From: an uncultured Aquimarina sp.
GTDB taxonomy: Bacteria > Bacteroidota > Bacteroidia > Flavobacteriales > Flavobacteriaceae
Assembly: GCF_947496855.1 (NCBI RefSeq)
Contig: NZ_CANMED010000004.1
Location: 186,001 to 250,000 of the forward strand
Length of the DNA: 64,000 bases
Direction of reading: 5' to 3'
Part shown: piece after piece, positions 26,482 to 35,063 of the stretch
How positions within the stretch are numbered: the first letter of the stretch is position 1
How the letters are laid out: each line of letters opens with the position of its first letter
Translations under genes and position numbers: made by a program
The notes under the pieces: generated by a model
What the model saw: only the letters and a program-made list of their open reading frames with translations
Databases searched by the model: none
Told to the model about the DNA's origin: nothing

Positions 26482-27957
26482 TTATCCTTTTGCACCATCA
26501 CCATTTTCAATTACTTTTCGATTTCTATTTTTAAGTTTTCTGAGTTCTTTTTGCTCTCTACGTTTTTGTTTACGGAGCTCTTTATCCATTTTTAGAGGAT
26601 TTTTGAAATACCAGTTTACGCCCACAGAGAAATCAAAATATTGATCATCTCTCTTACCTTGTATAACATTATCTAACTTATCTCCTAACACAAGATTATG
26701 TGTTGCATTTAAAGAGACACCAATATGCTCAGAAACCAAGTATTCAATACCTCCTCCATACTGAAACTTAAAGAAAGTTCTATCAAAATCATCACTATTT
26801 ACGGTTCCCATTCCTCCAAAAAAGAATGGAGTTAATTTTTCGAAAGGTAAAAGTGTTAATTCCGCGTTTACATCTATAGCATTAAACCCTTCAGAAAAAG
26901 CACCTTCATTTCTCAACTGAAATTTACTAAGACTTGCATTAGCATTTAAATATGGATTAAAATACCACTTTCCTCCTATTCTGGCAGAATAGGATAAATC
27001 TGCATTGTTATAATCCCCACTCATCAATGCCAATCCTCCATTAGCAAAAATTGCCTTTTCTCCTCGTCTCTCTTTAAAATAACGTTCATAAAGCCCCGTA
27101 TTTTGAGCTTCATTTTTCTCAGCGTTATAATCAGTTACTAACGCATTTATTTTTTCCGGTTCAGCTTTAGAACTCCATAGTTTATCTTCTATCCCTTCTA
27201 TTATTAAAGCCTCTACAGCTTTTTCAATAGCTTCAGAAACGGCAATTTGCCCTGGTTCATTTTTTGTAAAACCAGTTTCAGCTTCTAACAATCTACTAAA
27301 TTTTACATATCTAAAAAAACTTGCATCCAGTGCTTGCGATAATATAGTTTTAGAAACATATACGGTTTTCAAGATTTTACCGCTTGATGTAGAAACAGCT
27401 CTTAAATAAACCGTTATTCTATCTTGTCTATACTGAGTTGAACCACCAATCCCAAAATATCTAGCACCAAGTCCACCTGTTATAATATTAGAATCGTATG
27501 ATACGATCCCTCCTTCTAAAATAATCCCAGCATATAATAACGGAGGCAATTGAGGTTCATTTGGGTTTTTATTTTTTCTATATTCTTTTCTAGTTGAACG
27601 TATAATATTTCGCTCATTCAGAAGATTACTTAGGTTTTCTCGTTCAATGGGTACAAACCATTTAGAATCCTCTAAAGCTTTAACCAAAATAGTAGTTGCT
27701 CCTTGTGTAACTGCAGTACTGAAAGTACTACCCGCCTCTGTGGGTTTATATTGACCAGTTTGGTCCCTAAATTTATAAACACCAACAACTACTGGTTCTA
27801 TTGGGAGAGGAAAATTTCTTAAAGCTTTGGTAAATTGAGTGTCTTCACCGATTCGTGCTTGCTCTATTGTAATGGGTTGATTAAAATAGGTACCACATCC
27901 AGAAAGCAATATTGAACAAGAAATTACTAGAATTACTTGATAAAAATTATGACGCAT
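26482..27957 (-). CDS. csgG: Curli secretion channel CsgG with a C-terminal outer-membrane barrel domain
   Basis: CsgG forms the nonameric outer-membrane channel that exports curlin. The lipobox is ILLSGC (Cys 21), followed by CsgG-like segments: VVGVYKFRDQTGQY, the long AVTQGATTILVKALEDSKWF helix region, FVPIERENLSNLLNERNIIR and ILEGGIVSYDSN, then TVYLRAVSTSSGKIL. E. coli CsgG is about 277 residues; this protein has 491, and residues 290-465 look like an 8-strand OmpA/OMP_b-brl barrel (alternating strands such as ARIGGKWYFNPYLNAN and DFSVGVNWYF). The tail is very basic. It lies 6 nt downstream of csgF. Confidence 0.93.
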   Translation of the reverse strand: MRHNFYQVILVISCSILLSGCGTYFNQPITIEQARIGEDTQFTKALRNFPLPIEPVVVGVYKFRDQTGQYKPTEAGSTFSTAVTQGATTILVKALEDSKWFVPIERENLSNLLNERNIIRSTRKEYRKNKNPNEPQLPPLLYAGIILEGGIVSYDSNIITGGLGARYFGIGGSTQYRQDRITVYLRAVSTSSGKILKTVYVSKTILSQALDASFFRYVKFSRLLEAETGFTKNEPGQIAVSEAIEKAVEALIIEGIEDKLWSSKAEPEKINALVTDYNAEKNEAQNTGLYERYFKERRGEKAIFANGGLALMSGDYNNADLSYSARIGGKWYFNPYLNANASLSKFQLRNEGAFSEGFNAIDVNAELTLLPFEKLTPFFFGGMGTVNSDDFDRTFFKFQYGGGIEYLVSEHIGVSLNATHNLVLGDKLDNVIQGKRDDQYFDFSVGVNWYFKNPLKMDKELRKQKRREQKELRKLKNRNRKVIENGDGAKG

Positions 27958-27963
27958 TAAAAT

Positions 27964-28371
27964 TTAATTAGGAATTATTACTTGAGATTGATCTCCTGTA
28001 CTGGTGTCTAAAATATTAATCACCAAACCTTCTCCAGATGGAAAAATCTCTATAAACAATGTCCCAAAACTAAAGGTTCCTTCTGTAAGACCTTCTTGGC
28101 CGAATTGTTCATTAAATAAAGTTCTTGATATTTGACTTAACAATTGATTATTAAGACTTTCTGTGAATCGCTCCAGTTCGGATCTATCATCTGCATTTGG
28201 ATCGTTATCTTCTGTAAATGTGTTCTGAGCTTCTGCAGAACTTAATAGCCATTGATAATTAAATGTGTCACCTCCAAAAGCAGGATTCTTTGGCCTATAT
28301 ACTAAATCTTGCCCAAAGCTATATTGATAAGCTGAGAAAATAAGTATAATAGTTATTATGATTGACTTCAT
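27964..28371 (-). CDS. csgF: Curli assembly factor CsgF
   Basis: CsgF binds the extracellular mouth of CsgG and helps attach the nucleator to the cell. A signal peptide ending YSFGQ precedes the diagnostic N-terminal segment LVYRPKNPAFGGDTFNYQWL and SSAEAQN, which in E. coli CsgF inserts into the CsgG pore. Total length is 135 residues, near the E. coli 138. It sits between csgE (19 nt) and csgG (6 nt). Confidence 0.93.
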   Translation of the reverse strand: MKSIIITIILIFSAYQYSFGQDLVYRPKNPAFGGDTFNYQWLLSSAEAQNTFTEDNDPNADDRSELERFTESLNNQLLSQISRTLFNEQFGQEGLTEGTFSFGTLFIEIFPSGEGLVINILDTSTGDQSQVIIPN

Positions 28372-28390
28372 TATTTTTTAGAATAAGTAA

Positions 28391-29113
28391 TTAATACTGA
28401 AAAATATCTCTCTTTTGTTTCTTTAGATCTTTAAAATATTTATATACTCTACGGATGGCAAATTTAGACATTTGCTCTAGGTATTCTATATCTGGTTTGC
28501 CTAAAAATTCATGAATGACTTTATCTTCTATTTTGACTTGAATAATAGTACTCCTTCCAAAACTAAGCTTTTCATAAACTCCTACTATTTTAGAACCATT
28601 TATCCTGTTCAATGTATATGAACTATAAAAGAATTCGTAAAAATCTTTTCCTGGTTTTGTCTTTGTTTCTTCGATAACAATACCTTTTAATTCTATACCA
28701 TCATCCTCAATATATTCTTCTTCTTTTTTCTTTTTCTTAGCTTCTTCATTAAAAGCGATACGGTCTTTACCTACAATCGTTTCTTCTTCGTAAATTAACA
28801 AAAGAATTACAATTTTATCACTCTCATCAATACCTACAGACACATTAGCTAAATTCTTTTGTTCATTAGCCTCTAATGTAAATCTACCTTCTTGATTGTT
28901 TTTTGTAACATTATTATCCGGATCAGTTCTGAAAACTGAAAAAGTATATTTTAAACTTTTATAAACTTCTGTAGAATTAGCAGCTTCAGCACTGACAGAA
29001 ACTATATCATCAATCCTCTCAGTTTTAATTTTAGCAACAACCTGAGTATTTGTAGACTGACCATTTGCGAATTGAAATATTAAAAGAAATAATATGATCA
29101 GCTTAATATTCAT
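28391..29113 (-). CDS. csgE: Curli chaperone CsgE with an extra N-terminal CsgH/CsgC-like domain
   Basis: Periplasmic protein of 240 residues, signal peptide ending FANGQ. The C-terminal part (about 141-240: GIVIEETKTKPGKDFYEFF, IIQVKIEDKVIHEFL, then AIRRVYKYF) is CsgE, which plugs the periplasmic side of CsgG and selects substrate. E. coli CsgE is about 129 residues; here about 100 extra residues (25-121) form an all-beta domain with SLKYTFSVFRTD, GRFTLEANEQKNL and IVILLLIYEEETIVG, resembling the CsgC/CsgH amyloid-inhibitor fold, joined by a Lys/Glu linker. Domain identity of the N-terminal part is inference. Confidence 0.88.
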   Translation of the reverse strand: MNIKLIILFLLIFQFANGQSTNTQVVAKIKTERIDDIVSVSAEAANSTEVYKSLKYTFSVFRTDPDNNVTKNNQEGRFTLEANEQKNLANVSVGIDESDKIVILLLIYEEETIVGKDRIAFNEEAKKKKKEEEYIEDDGIELKGIVIEETKTKPGKDFYEFFYSSYTLNRINGSKIVGVYEKLSFGRSTIIQVKIEDKVIHEFLGKPDIEYLEQMSKFAIRRVYKYFKDLKKQKRDIFQY

Positions 29114-29134
29114 AAAGTAAACGAGTAAACTTTA

Positions 29135-29650
29135 TTAAAAACTTCTAACAATAATCGCACGAGCATTTCCGGTCATTTTAAATTTCAAATTCTTGGACAA
29201 CTCGTTACTCCCGAACTTTTCAAAAGAAAGATTATCTCCTTCTTGAAGAATCTCTAAACTAGTTGAAATATCAGAATTAAAAGAGAAATCAGTTACTGTA
29301 TTATTATTACCATTCTGAGTAATAAATTTCTCTATTTCTTTGGATGTTTCATTTATGTCGATCAAGTTTTGCTCTCCATTCTGACTTAAACGAATATCTG
29401 ATGATTGCGCTGTAATATTAGAAAATATCTGGTTACCGGTTCCGATTTGCTGAATAAACACTGCATTATTGCCAACCATATTCTCCCGAGCTACTTGCAC
29501 AGCTGTGTTATTCTGCAATTGATTTAATGTAATAAATCGTTCCTGACTCTCTACCAATGATTCTTCCTGATTTTCTGTGTTCTGAGCAGATGCATTTCCG
29601 AAAAATAAAAAGATAGAAGCAACAACAAAAAGTGTGATATATTTTTTCAT
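29135..29650 (-). CDS. Minor curlin-like protein (candidate nucleator)
   Basis: A 171-residue secreted protein, signal peptide ending GNASAQ. The middle carries three to four imperfect curlin-type repeats with the Q-x-G-x-G/x-N spacing: VFIQQIGTGNQIFSN, IRLSQNGEQNLID, KFITQNGNNNTVTD and LEILQEGDNLSFEKFG. Repeats are more degenerate than in the next gene upstream, and the tail is basic (KMTGNARAIIVRSF), which recalls the CsgB nucleator whose last repeat differs and anchors the fibre. Assignment as CsgB-like is inference from order, size and repeat quality. Confidence 0.8.
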   Translation of the reverse strand: MKKYITLFVVASIFLFFGNASAQNTENQEESLVESQERFITLNQLQNNTAVQVARENMVGNNAVFIQQIGTGNQIFSNITAQSSDIRLSQNGEQNLIDINETSKEIEKFITQNGNNNTVTDFSFNSDISTSLEILQEGDNLSFEKFGSNELSKNLKFKMTGNARAIIVRSF

Positions 29651-29663
29651 TGATAAAAGGTAT

Positions 29664-29709
29664 TAAAAGTAGTAAAAGAGTTACACTACCTTAAAGATAG
29701 TGCAACTCT
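29664..29709 (-). terminator. Intercistronic hairpin downstream of the major curlin gene
   Basis: On the minus strand AGAGTTGCACTA pairs with TAGTGTAACTCT (12 pairs, one G-U) around a 9-nt loop, followed by TTTTACTACTTTT. It lies in the 82-nt gap before the minor curlin gene and looks like a partial terminator. Confidence 0.7.
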
Positions 29710-29732
29710 CTCAAATATATTAAAATTATTTC

Positions 29733-30923
29733 TTAAAGCTCTCCTCCAGAACCACTCTGTGTTACCACAGCAGCATTTCCTGTTCCGTTTTGAAGAATGA
29801 TACTGCTATGAGATTGACCCGTTTGAGTTACAAAAGTAGTATTCCCCTCACCAAACTGAGTATCTTGTGCAAAATTAGAATCTCCTACCTGGAATATATC
29901 ACTGATGTTTCCAGCTCCATTTTGGAAAGATTCTGCTACATTTTCGTCACCAATTTGTCCTTGAAGCACTAAATTTCCTTCTCCAAAAATACCAAAATCA
30001 CCTTCCTGAGATGCAGTAGCAACATTTCCATTACCCAACTGAACCTGATCTGTCGTATTTTCTCCACCAAAGAAAGCTAAGTTCTGAGTTGCAGAAGCAG
30101 AGTTACCATCACCTAACTGGGTTTGTACAATAACATTGTTATCTTCTTCGTGCTGAGCGTAAGCCTCATTCTCTTCACCAGACTGAAACTGATCTACAAC
30201 ACCACCTCTAGAATCAAAAGAACTACTTCCTTGAAGAGAAGTAGCAATGTTACCTCCACCATTTTGTGATTGAATCAATAAATTGTTAGATCCCCACTGT
30301 TCACCAGTAGCAAGATTAGCTTCACCAGTTTGTGTTTGGTCAGCGCTGTTAACATCTCCAACTTGAGCCATTGAAGCTGTATTAAAAGAACCATCCTGAA
30401 TGATTAAACTAAAGTTTTCTTCACCACCTTGAGATGTTGTAGCTGTATTAGCATCTCCAAATTGACCTTGACCTGCTTGATTTAAAGAACCATCTCCGAA
30501 GAAACCTGCTCCTTCTTGTGAGATAGTAGCAGTATTACCGTCACCTTCCTGTACCTGCACAGCCAAATTATCTCCTCCAAAGTTTGATAAGTTTTGAGTA
30601 GCAGAAGCAGAATTCCCATTTCCTATTTGCTCTTGAAAAACTTCATTTCTATCTTCTTCGTGTTGAGCAAAAGCAGTATTTTTTTCACCTGTTTGCGTTT
30701 GAGTAACGATTCCATTTCTAGAAGTAAATGCTTCACTACCTTGAATAGCTTCTGCATTATTCCCCTCTCCTAACTGAGTAGTTGTATTTGCATTTGCTAA
30801 ACCTACCTGTGTAATATTGGCTCCATTATTATCACCAGATTGATCAACGCTACTAACGTTCGACTGTGCAACCATCACTGACGCGCTTAATAAAGCTGCT
30901 AGACTAAAAATTACTTTTTTCAT
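29733..30923 (-). CDS. csgA: Major curlin (CsgA-like amyloid subunit) with about 16-18 curlin repeats
   Basis: A 396-residue secreted protein, signal peptide ending SVMVAQ. From residue 25 to the end it consists of curlin repeats of about 20-23 residues with the signature Q-x-G-x-x-N-x-A-x-x-x-Q (for example VDQSGDNNGANITQVG, QLGEGNNAEAIQG, QTGEKNTAFAQH), far more than the five of E. coli CsgA. A segment of about 170 residues is duplicated: AQHEED at 86-91 and 256-261, SASATQN at 105-111 and 275-281. Acidic, no Cys. First gene of the operon, followed by an attenuator-like hairpin. Confidence 0.93.
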   Translation of the reverse strand: MKKVIFSLAALLSASVMVAQSNVSSVDQSGDNNGANITQVGLANANTTTQLGEGNNAEAIQGSEAFTSRNGIVTQTQTGEKNTAFAQHEEDRNEVFQEQIGNGNSASATQNLSNFGGDNLAVQVQEGDGNTATISQEGAGFFGDGSLNQAGQGQFGDANTATTSQGGEENFSLIIQDGSFNTASMAQVGDVNSADQTQTGEANLATGEQWGSNNLLIQSQNGGGNIATSLQGSSSFDSRGGVVDQFQSGEENEAYAQHEEDNNVIVQTQLGDGNSASATQNLAFFGGENTTDQVQLGNGNVATASQEGDFGIFGEGNLVLQGQIGDENVAESFQNGAGNISDIFQVGDSNFAQDTQFGEGNTTFVTQTGQSHSSIILQNGTGNAAVVTQSGSGGEL

Positions 30924-31249
30924 ACGTAAAATATATTAAATTTGATTAATAATTCAATTCAAGCCCTAAACATTTTGGGGTGTACGAAGTAGTGATAGGT
31001 AATTAAACCTAACGCTATTTTAAAAAAAATCTGGGGGAGTTATCAAACAAAAATCTATTGATCTTTACTGACAGTGCTAATTTATGAAAACATTAAGGGT
31101 ATTTTTGGAAATTCTGTAAGAATTCGACAAAATGCATTACGGAAAACCCATAAAAACAGTAATTTCCTATGGATTTTTCAAGGGTTTAACAGAAATTAAT
31201 TTTTTGTTAAAAATAAAACAAAAAATACACTTAGTCAGGTAATTCTTAC
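30924..31249. other. 326-nt gap upstream of the curli operon and downstream of GSIII
   Basis: No ORF. It holds the curli leader and promoter, but I found no exact TAnnTTTG on the minus strand. Two related inverted repeats are present: AGGTAATTAAACCT at 30997-31010 and AGGTAATTCTTACCT at 31237-31251, the latter overlapping the GSIII stop codon. Confidence 0.5.
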
Positions 31250-33436
31250 CTATCTAGTAAAAAGAAGCTCTCTATACTTAGTTAATGGCCATAATTCATC
31301 ATCAACCAATAGCTCCAATTTATCACAACTATATCTAATTTGATCAAATAATGGTTTTACTTTATTACAATAATCAGCAGCCTTTTTTTCAGCAACTTCC
31401 AATTTATTAGCTTTTCTGCGTTCTGCCGTCATTTCATTTACTTTAGTATTTATTTTACCTATATGTTCAGAAATCTCTTCAATAATCTCCATCTGTTCCT
31501 TTGCATACTTCTTAAAATCTTTCTCATATAGATTTTTCAATCCGGTAACATTAGTAATTAGCATGTTTTGGTATTTGATAGCCGTTGGTATGATATGATT
31601 TCTGGCAATATCTCCTAATACTCGTCCTTCTATCTGAATACGCATTACATACTCTTCAATTTCTATTTCATAACGTGCTTCGGCTTCTATCTTGTTCATT
31701 ACCCCCATTTCTTCAAAAAGATCTAATGTCTTTTTAGAAACCTTTGCTTTTAATGCTTCTGGTGTTGTCTTGTTATTACTTAGGCCACGTTTTTTTGCTT
31801 CTTTCTCCCATTCTTCTCCATACCCATTACCTTCAAACAAAATATCTTTAGACTTCTTTATATACTCTCTTAATACATTAAAAATAGCTTCATCTTTCTT
31901 TAAATTTTTCTTATCGATAAGCTTGTCAACTTCTTTCTTAAACTCTACAAGCTGCTTTGCTACTATAGTATTTAAGATCGTCATAGGATTCGCACAATTT
32001 GCCTTAGAACCGACAGCCCTAAATTCGAACTTATTCCCAGTAAAAGCAAAAGGTGATGTTCTGTTACGATCCGTATTATCCAATAAAATCTCTGGTATTT
32101 TACCTACCACATTAAGTTTTAGATCCGTTTTTTCTTTTGGAGATAATTTTCCATCCGTAACACCTTCCAATTCTTTAAGTACTGACGTAAGTTGCTCTCC
32201 AATAAATACAGACATAATAGCAGGAGGTGCCTCATTAGCACCAAGACGATGATCATTACTTGCAGAAGCTATTCCTGCTCTCATCAACTCTTCGTGCTCA
32301 TTAATCGCTTTAATGGTATTAATAAAAAAGGTTAAAAACTGAAGATTACTCATGGGAGTTTTACCAGGTCCTAATAAATTTATACCTGTATTGGTACTTA
32401 ACGACCAATTATTATGCTTACCAGATCCATTTACTCCTGCAAATGGTTTTTCATGTAACAATACTTTTAGATTATGTCTTGAGGCTACCTTTTCCATAAT
32501 ATCCATTAATAAAGAATTATGATCCACTGCTAGGTTTGTTTCTTCATAAATAGGCGCCAACTCAAATTGATTCGGAGCTACTTCATTGTGACGAGTTTTT
32601 ACAGGAATCCCAAGCAGCATACATTCTACTTCTAAGTCTCTCATAAAAGCTAAAGCTCTATTGGGAATACTACCAAAATAATGATCATCCAGTTGCTGGC
32701 CTTTTGCTGAAGAATGCCCCAATAAAGTTCTTCCGGTCATTACTAGATCTGGTCTAGACTCTACAAGCGCTCTATCAATCAAAAAATATTCCTGTTCCCA
32801 ACCAAGTGAAGCATTTACTTTTTTTACATTTTTATCAAAATATTTAGCAATAGCTGTTGCTGCAGTGTCGACAGCTTGCAACGCTCTTAGTAATGGAGTT
32901 TTATAGTCTAATGCCTCACCAGTATATGCCACAAAAACCGTAGGAATACATAAAGTTGTTCCATAAATAAATGCCGGAGAAGTAGGATCCCAAGCAGTAT
33001 AACCTCTAGCCTCAAATGTATTACGAATTCCTCCATTAGGAAAGGAAGAAGCATCAGGTTCCTGCTGTACTAATTGCCCTCCACCAAACTTCTCTATACC
33101 TTTACCGTCACCTATAGTTTCAAAAAAAGCATCGTGCTTTTCTGCTGTTGCACCAGTAAGTGGCTGAAACCAATGCGTATAATGCGTAACCCCCTTAGCC
33201 AATGACCAATCCTTCATTGAAGATGCAATTTGGTCAGCAATCCTTCTATCAATCTTAGTTCCATGATCAATAGCATCCATTACACTATTGTATGCGTCTT
33301 TAGTTAAATACTGAAGCATGGTAGCCTGATTAAATACATTTTCGCCAAATAACACGGATCGACGTTCAGTCTCTGTAACTATCACGGAACTACGATTTAA
33401 GGTTTCTTTTAATGCTTGGAATCTAAGTGTTGACAT
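31250..33436 (-). CDS. glnA: Glutamine synthetase type III
   Basis: GSIII, the large hexameric/dodecameric form common in Bacteroidota, makes glutamine from glutamate and ammonia. At 728 residues it has the expected size. Visible active-site segments are SLGWEQEYFLID, AFMRDLEVECM, KTRHNEVAPNQFELAP, NGSGKHNNWSLST and NRTSPFAFTGNKFEFRAVG. The ATG at 33436 (MSTLRFQALKE) is preferred over a TTG at 33457 because that TTG lies inside the -7 box. Divergent from a type II enzyme. Confidence 0.96.
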   Translation of the reverse strand: MSTLRFQALKETLNRSSVIVTETERRSVLFGENVFNQATMLQYLTKDAYNSVMDAIDHGTKIDRRIADQIASSMKDWSLAKGVTHYTHWFQPLTGATAEKHDAFFETIGDGKGIEKFGGGQLVQQEPDASSFPNGGIRNTFEARGYTAWDPTSPAFIYGTTLCIPTVFVAYTGEALDYKTPLLRALQAVDTAATAIAKYFDKNVKKVNASLGWEQEYFLIDRALVESRPDLVMTGRTLLGHSSAKGQQLDDHYFGSIPNRALAFMRDLEVECMLLGIPVKTRHNEVAPNQFELAPIYEETNLAVDHNSLLMDIMEKVASRHNLKVLLHEKPFAGVNGSGKHNNWSLSTNTGINLLGPGKTPMSNLQFLTFFINTIKAINEHEELMRAGIASASNDHRLGANEAPPAIMSVFIGEQLTSVLKELEGVTDGKLSPKEKTDLKLNVVGKIPEILLDNTDRNRTSPFAFTGNKFEFRAVGSKANCANPMTILNTIVAKQLVEFKKEVDKLIDKKNLKKDEAIFNVLREYIKKSKDILFEGNGYGEEWEKEAKKRGLSNNKTTPEALKAKVSKKTLDLFEEMGVMNKIEAEARYEIEIEEYVMRIQIEGRVLGDIARNHIIPTAIKYQNMLITNVTGLKNLYEKDFKKYAKEQMEIIEEISEHIGKINTKVNEMTAERRKANKLEVAEKKAADYCNKVKPLFDQIRYSCDKLELLVDDELWPLTKYRELLFTR

Positions 33437-33454
33437 AATTGAGTAATTTTTTTG

Positions 33455-33462
33455 CAAATATA
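33455..33462 (-). promoter_or_regulatory. -7 box of GSIII
   Basis: Minus-strand TATATTTG at 33462-33455, an exact consensus match 19 nt from the ATG; it decides the start. No TTG at the expected -33 distance. Confidence 0.5.
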
Positions 33463-33524
33463 AAAGAAGTTTTTATTGTTAATATTAAAAAAATGCTCTT
33501 TAAAAATTAGAATAAAACCAAAAT

Positions 33525-33544
33525 ACCCTATAAAAAAGTAGGGT
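33525..33544. promoter_or_regulatory. Inverted repeat between the divergent glutamine synthetase genes
   Basis: ACCCTA (33525-33530) and TAGGGT (33539-33544) with an 8-nt A-rich spacer, about midway between the two -7 boxes; could be a shared operator. Confidence 0.35.
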
Positions 33545-33612
33545 GTTGATAAAAATTGACAAAAAATACACATTTGACCCCCTGTTTTTTTTTCATTATC
33601 ATAAAATAAAAC

Positions 33613-33620
33613 TAATTTTG
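33613..33620 (+). promoter_or_regulatory. -7 box of GSII
   Basis: TAATTTTG, an exact TAnnTTTG match, 34 nt upstream of the GSII ATG; the -33 position reads TTT. Confidence 0.45.
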
Positions 33621-33654
33621 AAACCTTAAGAGTTCAATTTATAAAGTGTTAATT

Positions 33655-34677
33655 ATGAGTAAAGCTAAATTAGAATACATTTGGTTAGATGGTTATAAGC
33701 CAACTGCTAATCTAAGAAGTAAAACAAAAGTTGAAGATAATTTTAGCGGAAAGCTTGAAGATTGTCCTGTATGGTCTTTTGACGGTAGTTCTACAAAACA
33801 AGCAGAAGGAGGTTCTTCTGATTGTTTATTAAAACCTGTAGCTATTTATCCTGATCCGACAAGAAGAAATGGATACTTAGTAATGACAGAAGTTCTGAAT
33901 GCTGATGGAAGTCCTCATGAATCTAATGCAAGAGCGACAATAGATGATGACGGTGATTTCTGGTTTGGTTTCGAGCAAGAATACTTTATTATGGACAGAA
34001 ACACTCAGTTACCTTTAGGTTTCCCTGTTGGTGGATACCCTGGACCACAAGGAATGTATTACTGTTCTGTTGGTGGAAGAAACACACATGGTAGAGATTT
34101 TGTAGAAGAGCATGCTGATCTATGTATTGATGCTGGACTTAATTTTGAAGGGATCAATCAAGAAGTTGCTAGTGGACAGTGGGAGTTTCAATTATTCTCT
34201 AAAGGTGCTAAAAAAGCTGGTGACGAAATATGGGTTGCTAGATACTTATTAGATAGATTAACAGAAAAATATGGGTTCTATATTGAATACCACCCTAAAC
34301 CAGTAAAAGGTGATTGGAATGGTTCTGGTATGCACGCTAACTTCTCTAATGAAGTATTGAGAACTTGCGGATCTAAAGAAGTTTATGAAATTATTTGTGA
34401 AGCATTTAGACCTGTAACTAAAGAACATATTGCTGTTTATGGTGAGTTTAATGATCAAAGACTTACAGGAGAACATGAAACACAATCTATCAATGAGTTC
34501 TCTTTTGGAATATCTGATAGAGGAGCTTCTATAAGAATACCTATAATCACTGTAGAAAACGGATGGAAAGGATGGTTAGAAGATCGTCGTCCTGCATCTA
34601 ATGGTGATCCTTATAAAATTGCGGCTAGAATTGTAAAAACTGTAAAAACTGCAGATGTTTCAGCAGTTATAGCATAA
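33655..34677 (+). CDS. Glutamine synthetase type II (eukaryote-like)
   Basis: A 340-residue GSII. Visible are the beta-grasp start KLEYIWLDGYKPTANLRSKT, CPVWSFDGSST, FWFGFEQEYFIMD, GQWEFQLF, GDWNGSGMHANFS and GASIRIPIITVENG. The ATG at 33655 gives the standard MSKAKLEYIW N-terminus; a GTG three codons earlier is possible. GSII occurs in many Bacteroidota next to GSIII. Monocistronic with its own promoter and terminator; nitrogen regulation is probable but not shown by the sequence. Confidence 0.95.
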   Translation: MSKAKLEYIWLDGYKPTANLRSKTKVEDNFSGKLEDCPVWSFDGSSTKQAEGGSSDCLLKPVAIYPDPTRRNGYLVMTEVLNADGSPHESNARATIDDDGDFWFGFEQEYFIMDRNTQLPLGFPVGGYPGPQGMYYCSVGGRNTHGRDFVEEHADLCIDAGLNFEGINQEVASGQWEFQLFSKGAKKAGDEIWVARYLLDRLTEKYGFYIEYHPKPVKGDWNGSGMHANFSNEVLRTCGSKEVYEIICEAFRPVTKEHIAVYGEFNDQRLTGEHETQSINEFSFGISDRGASIRIPIITVENGWKGWLEDRRPASNGDPYKIAARIVKTVKTADVSAVIA

Positions 34678-34721
34678 TGATTTTAAGCAAGTAACTAACT
34701 AAAACTTGTTAAACGCAAAAA

Positions 34722-34752
34722 AGTCTCCTGAAAATATCAGGAGACTTTTTTT
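34722..34752 (+). terminator. Terminator after GSII
   Basis: Perfect 10-bp stem AGTCTCCTGA / TCAGGAGACT around AAATA, followed by seven T. Confidence 0.93.
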
Positions 34753-35063
34753 ATTCTTGATTCTTCAATAATAATTTTAACTCTAGTATTAGAAAATCTA
34801 TTCAAACATATCATTTAGATGTTTTTAGCTATCTAAAAACAAGTAATCTATCACAACCGATGATCCAACCACAACTTGGTTGTTATTAGATGCACATTAA
34901 CCAATACAAAGTATCTTAAATTCAATTTAGGCAACATCTCAACATCACAAAGCCTATAAAGTATTTATTAACTTTACATGGAAGGCTAGAAATCGAGATG
35001 CCCTATCAGGTAACCACAAAATATTAACGAAAAATTATTCTCATCTTTCGTTCCGAGGAAGAT
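34753..35063. other. 311-nt gap without a gene
   Basis: Lies between two convergent genes. No ORF of note, no RNA recognised. A small hairpin CAACCA-CAACT-TGGTTG is present around 34868-34884. Confidence 0.5.

Noticed and set aside
29733..30923. Repetitive DNA of the curlin gene as a CRISPR or satellite array
   Set aside because: The repeats are degenerate, in frame and encode the curlin Q-G-N pattern.
31692..32252. 186-codon plus-strand ORF inside the GSIII gene
   Set aside because: It is a mirror of the conserved GSIII coding strand, Ser/Phe/Leu-rich with no motif.
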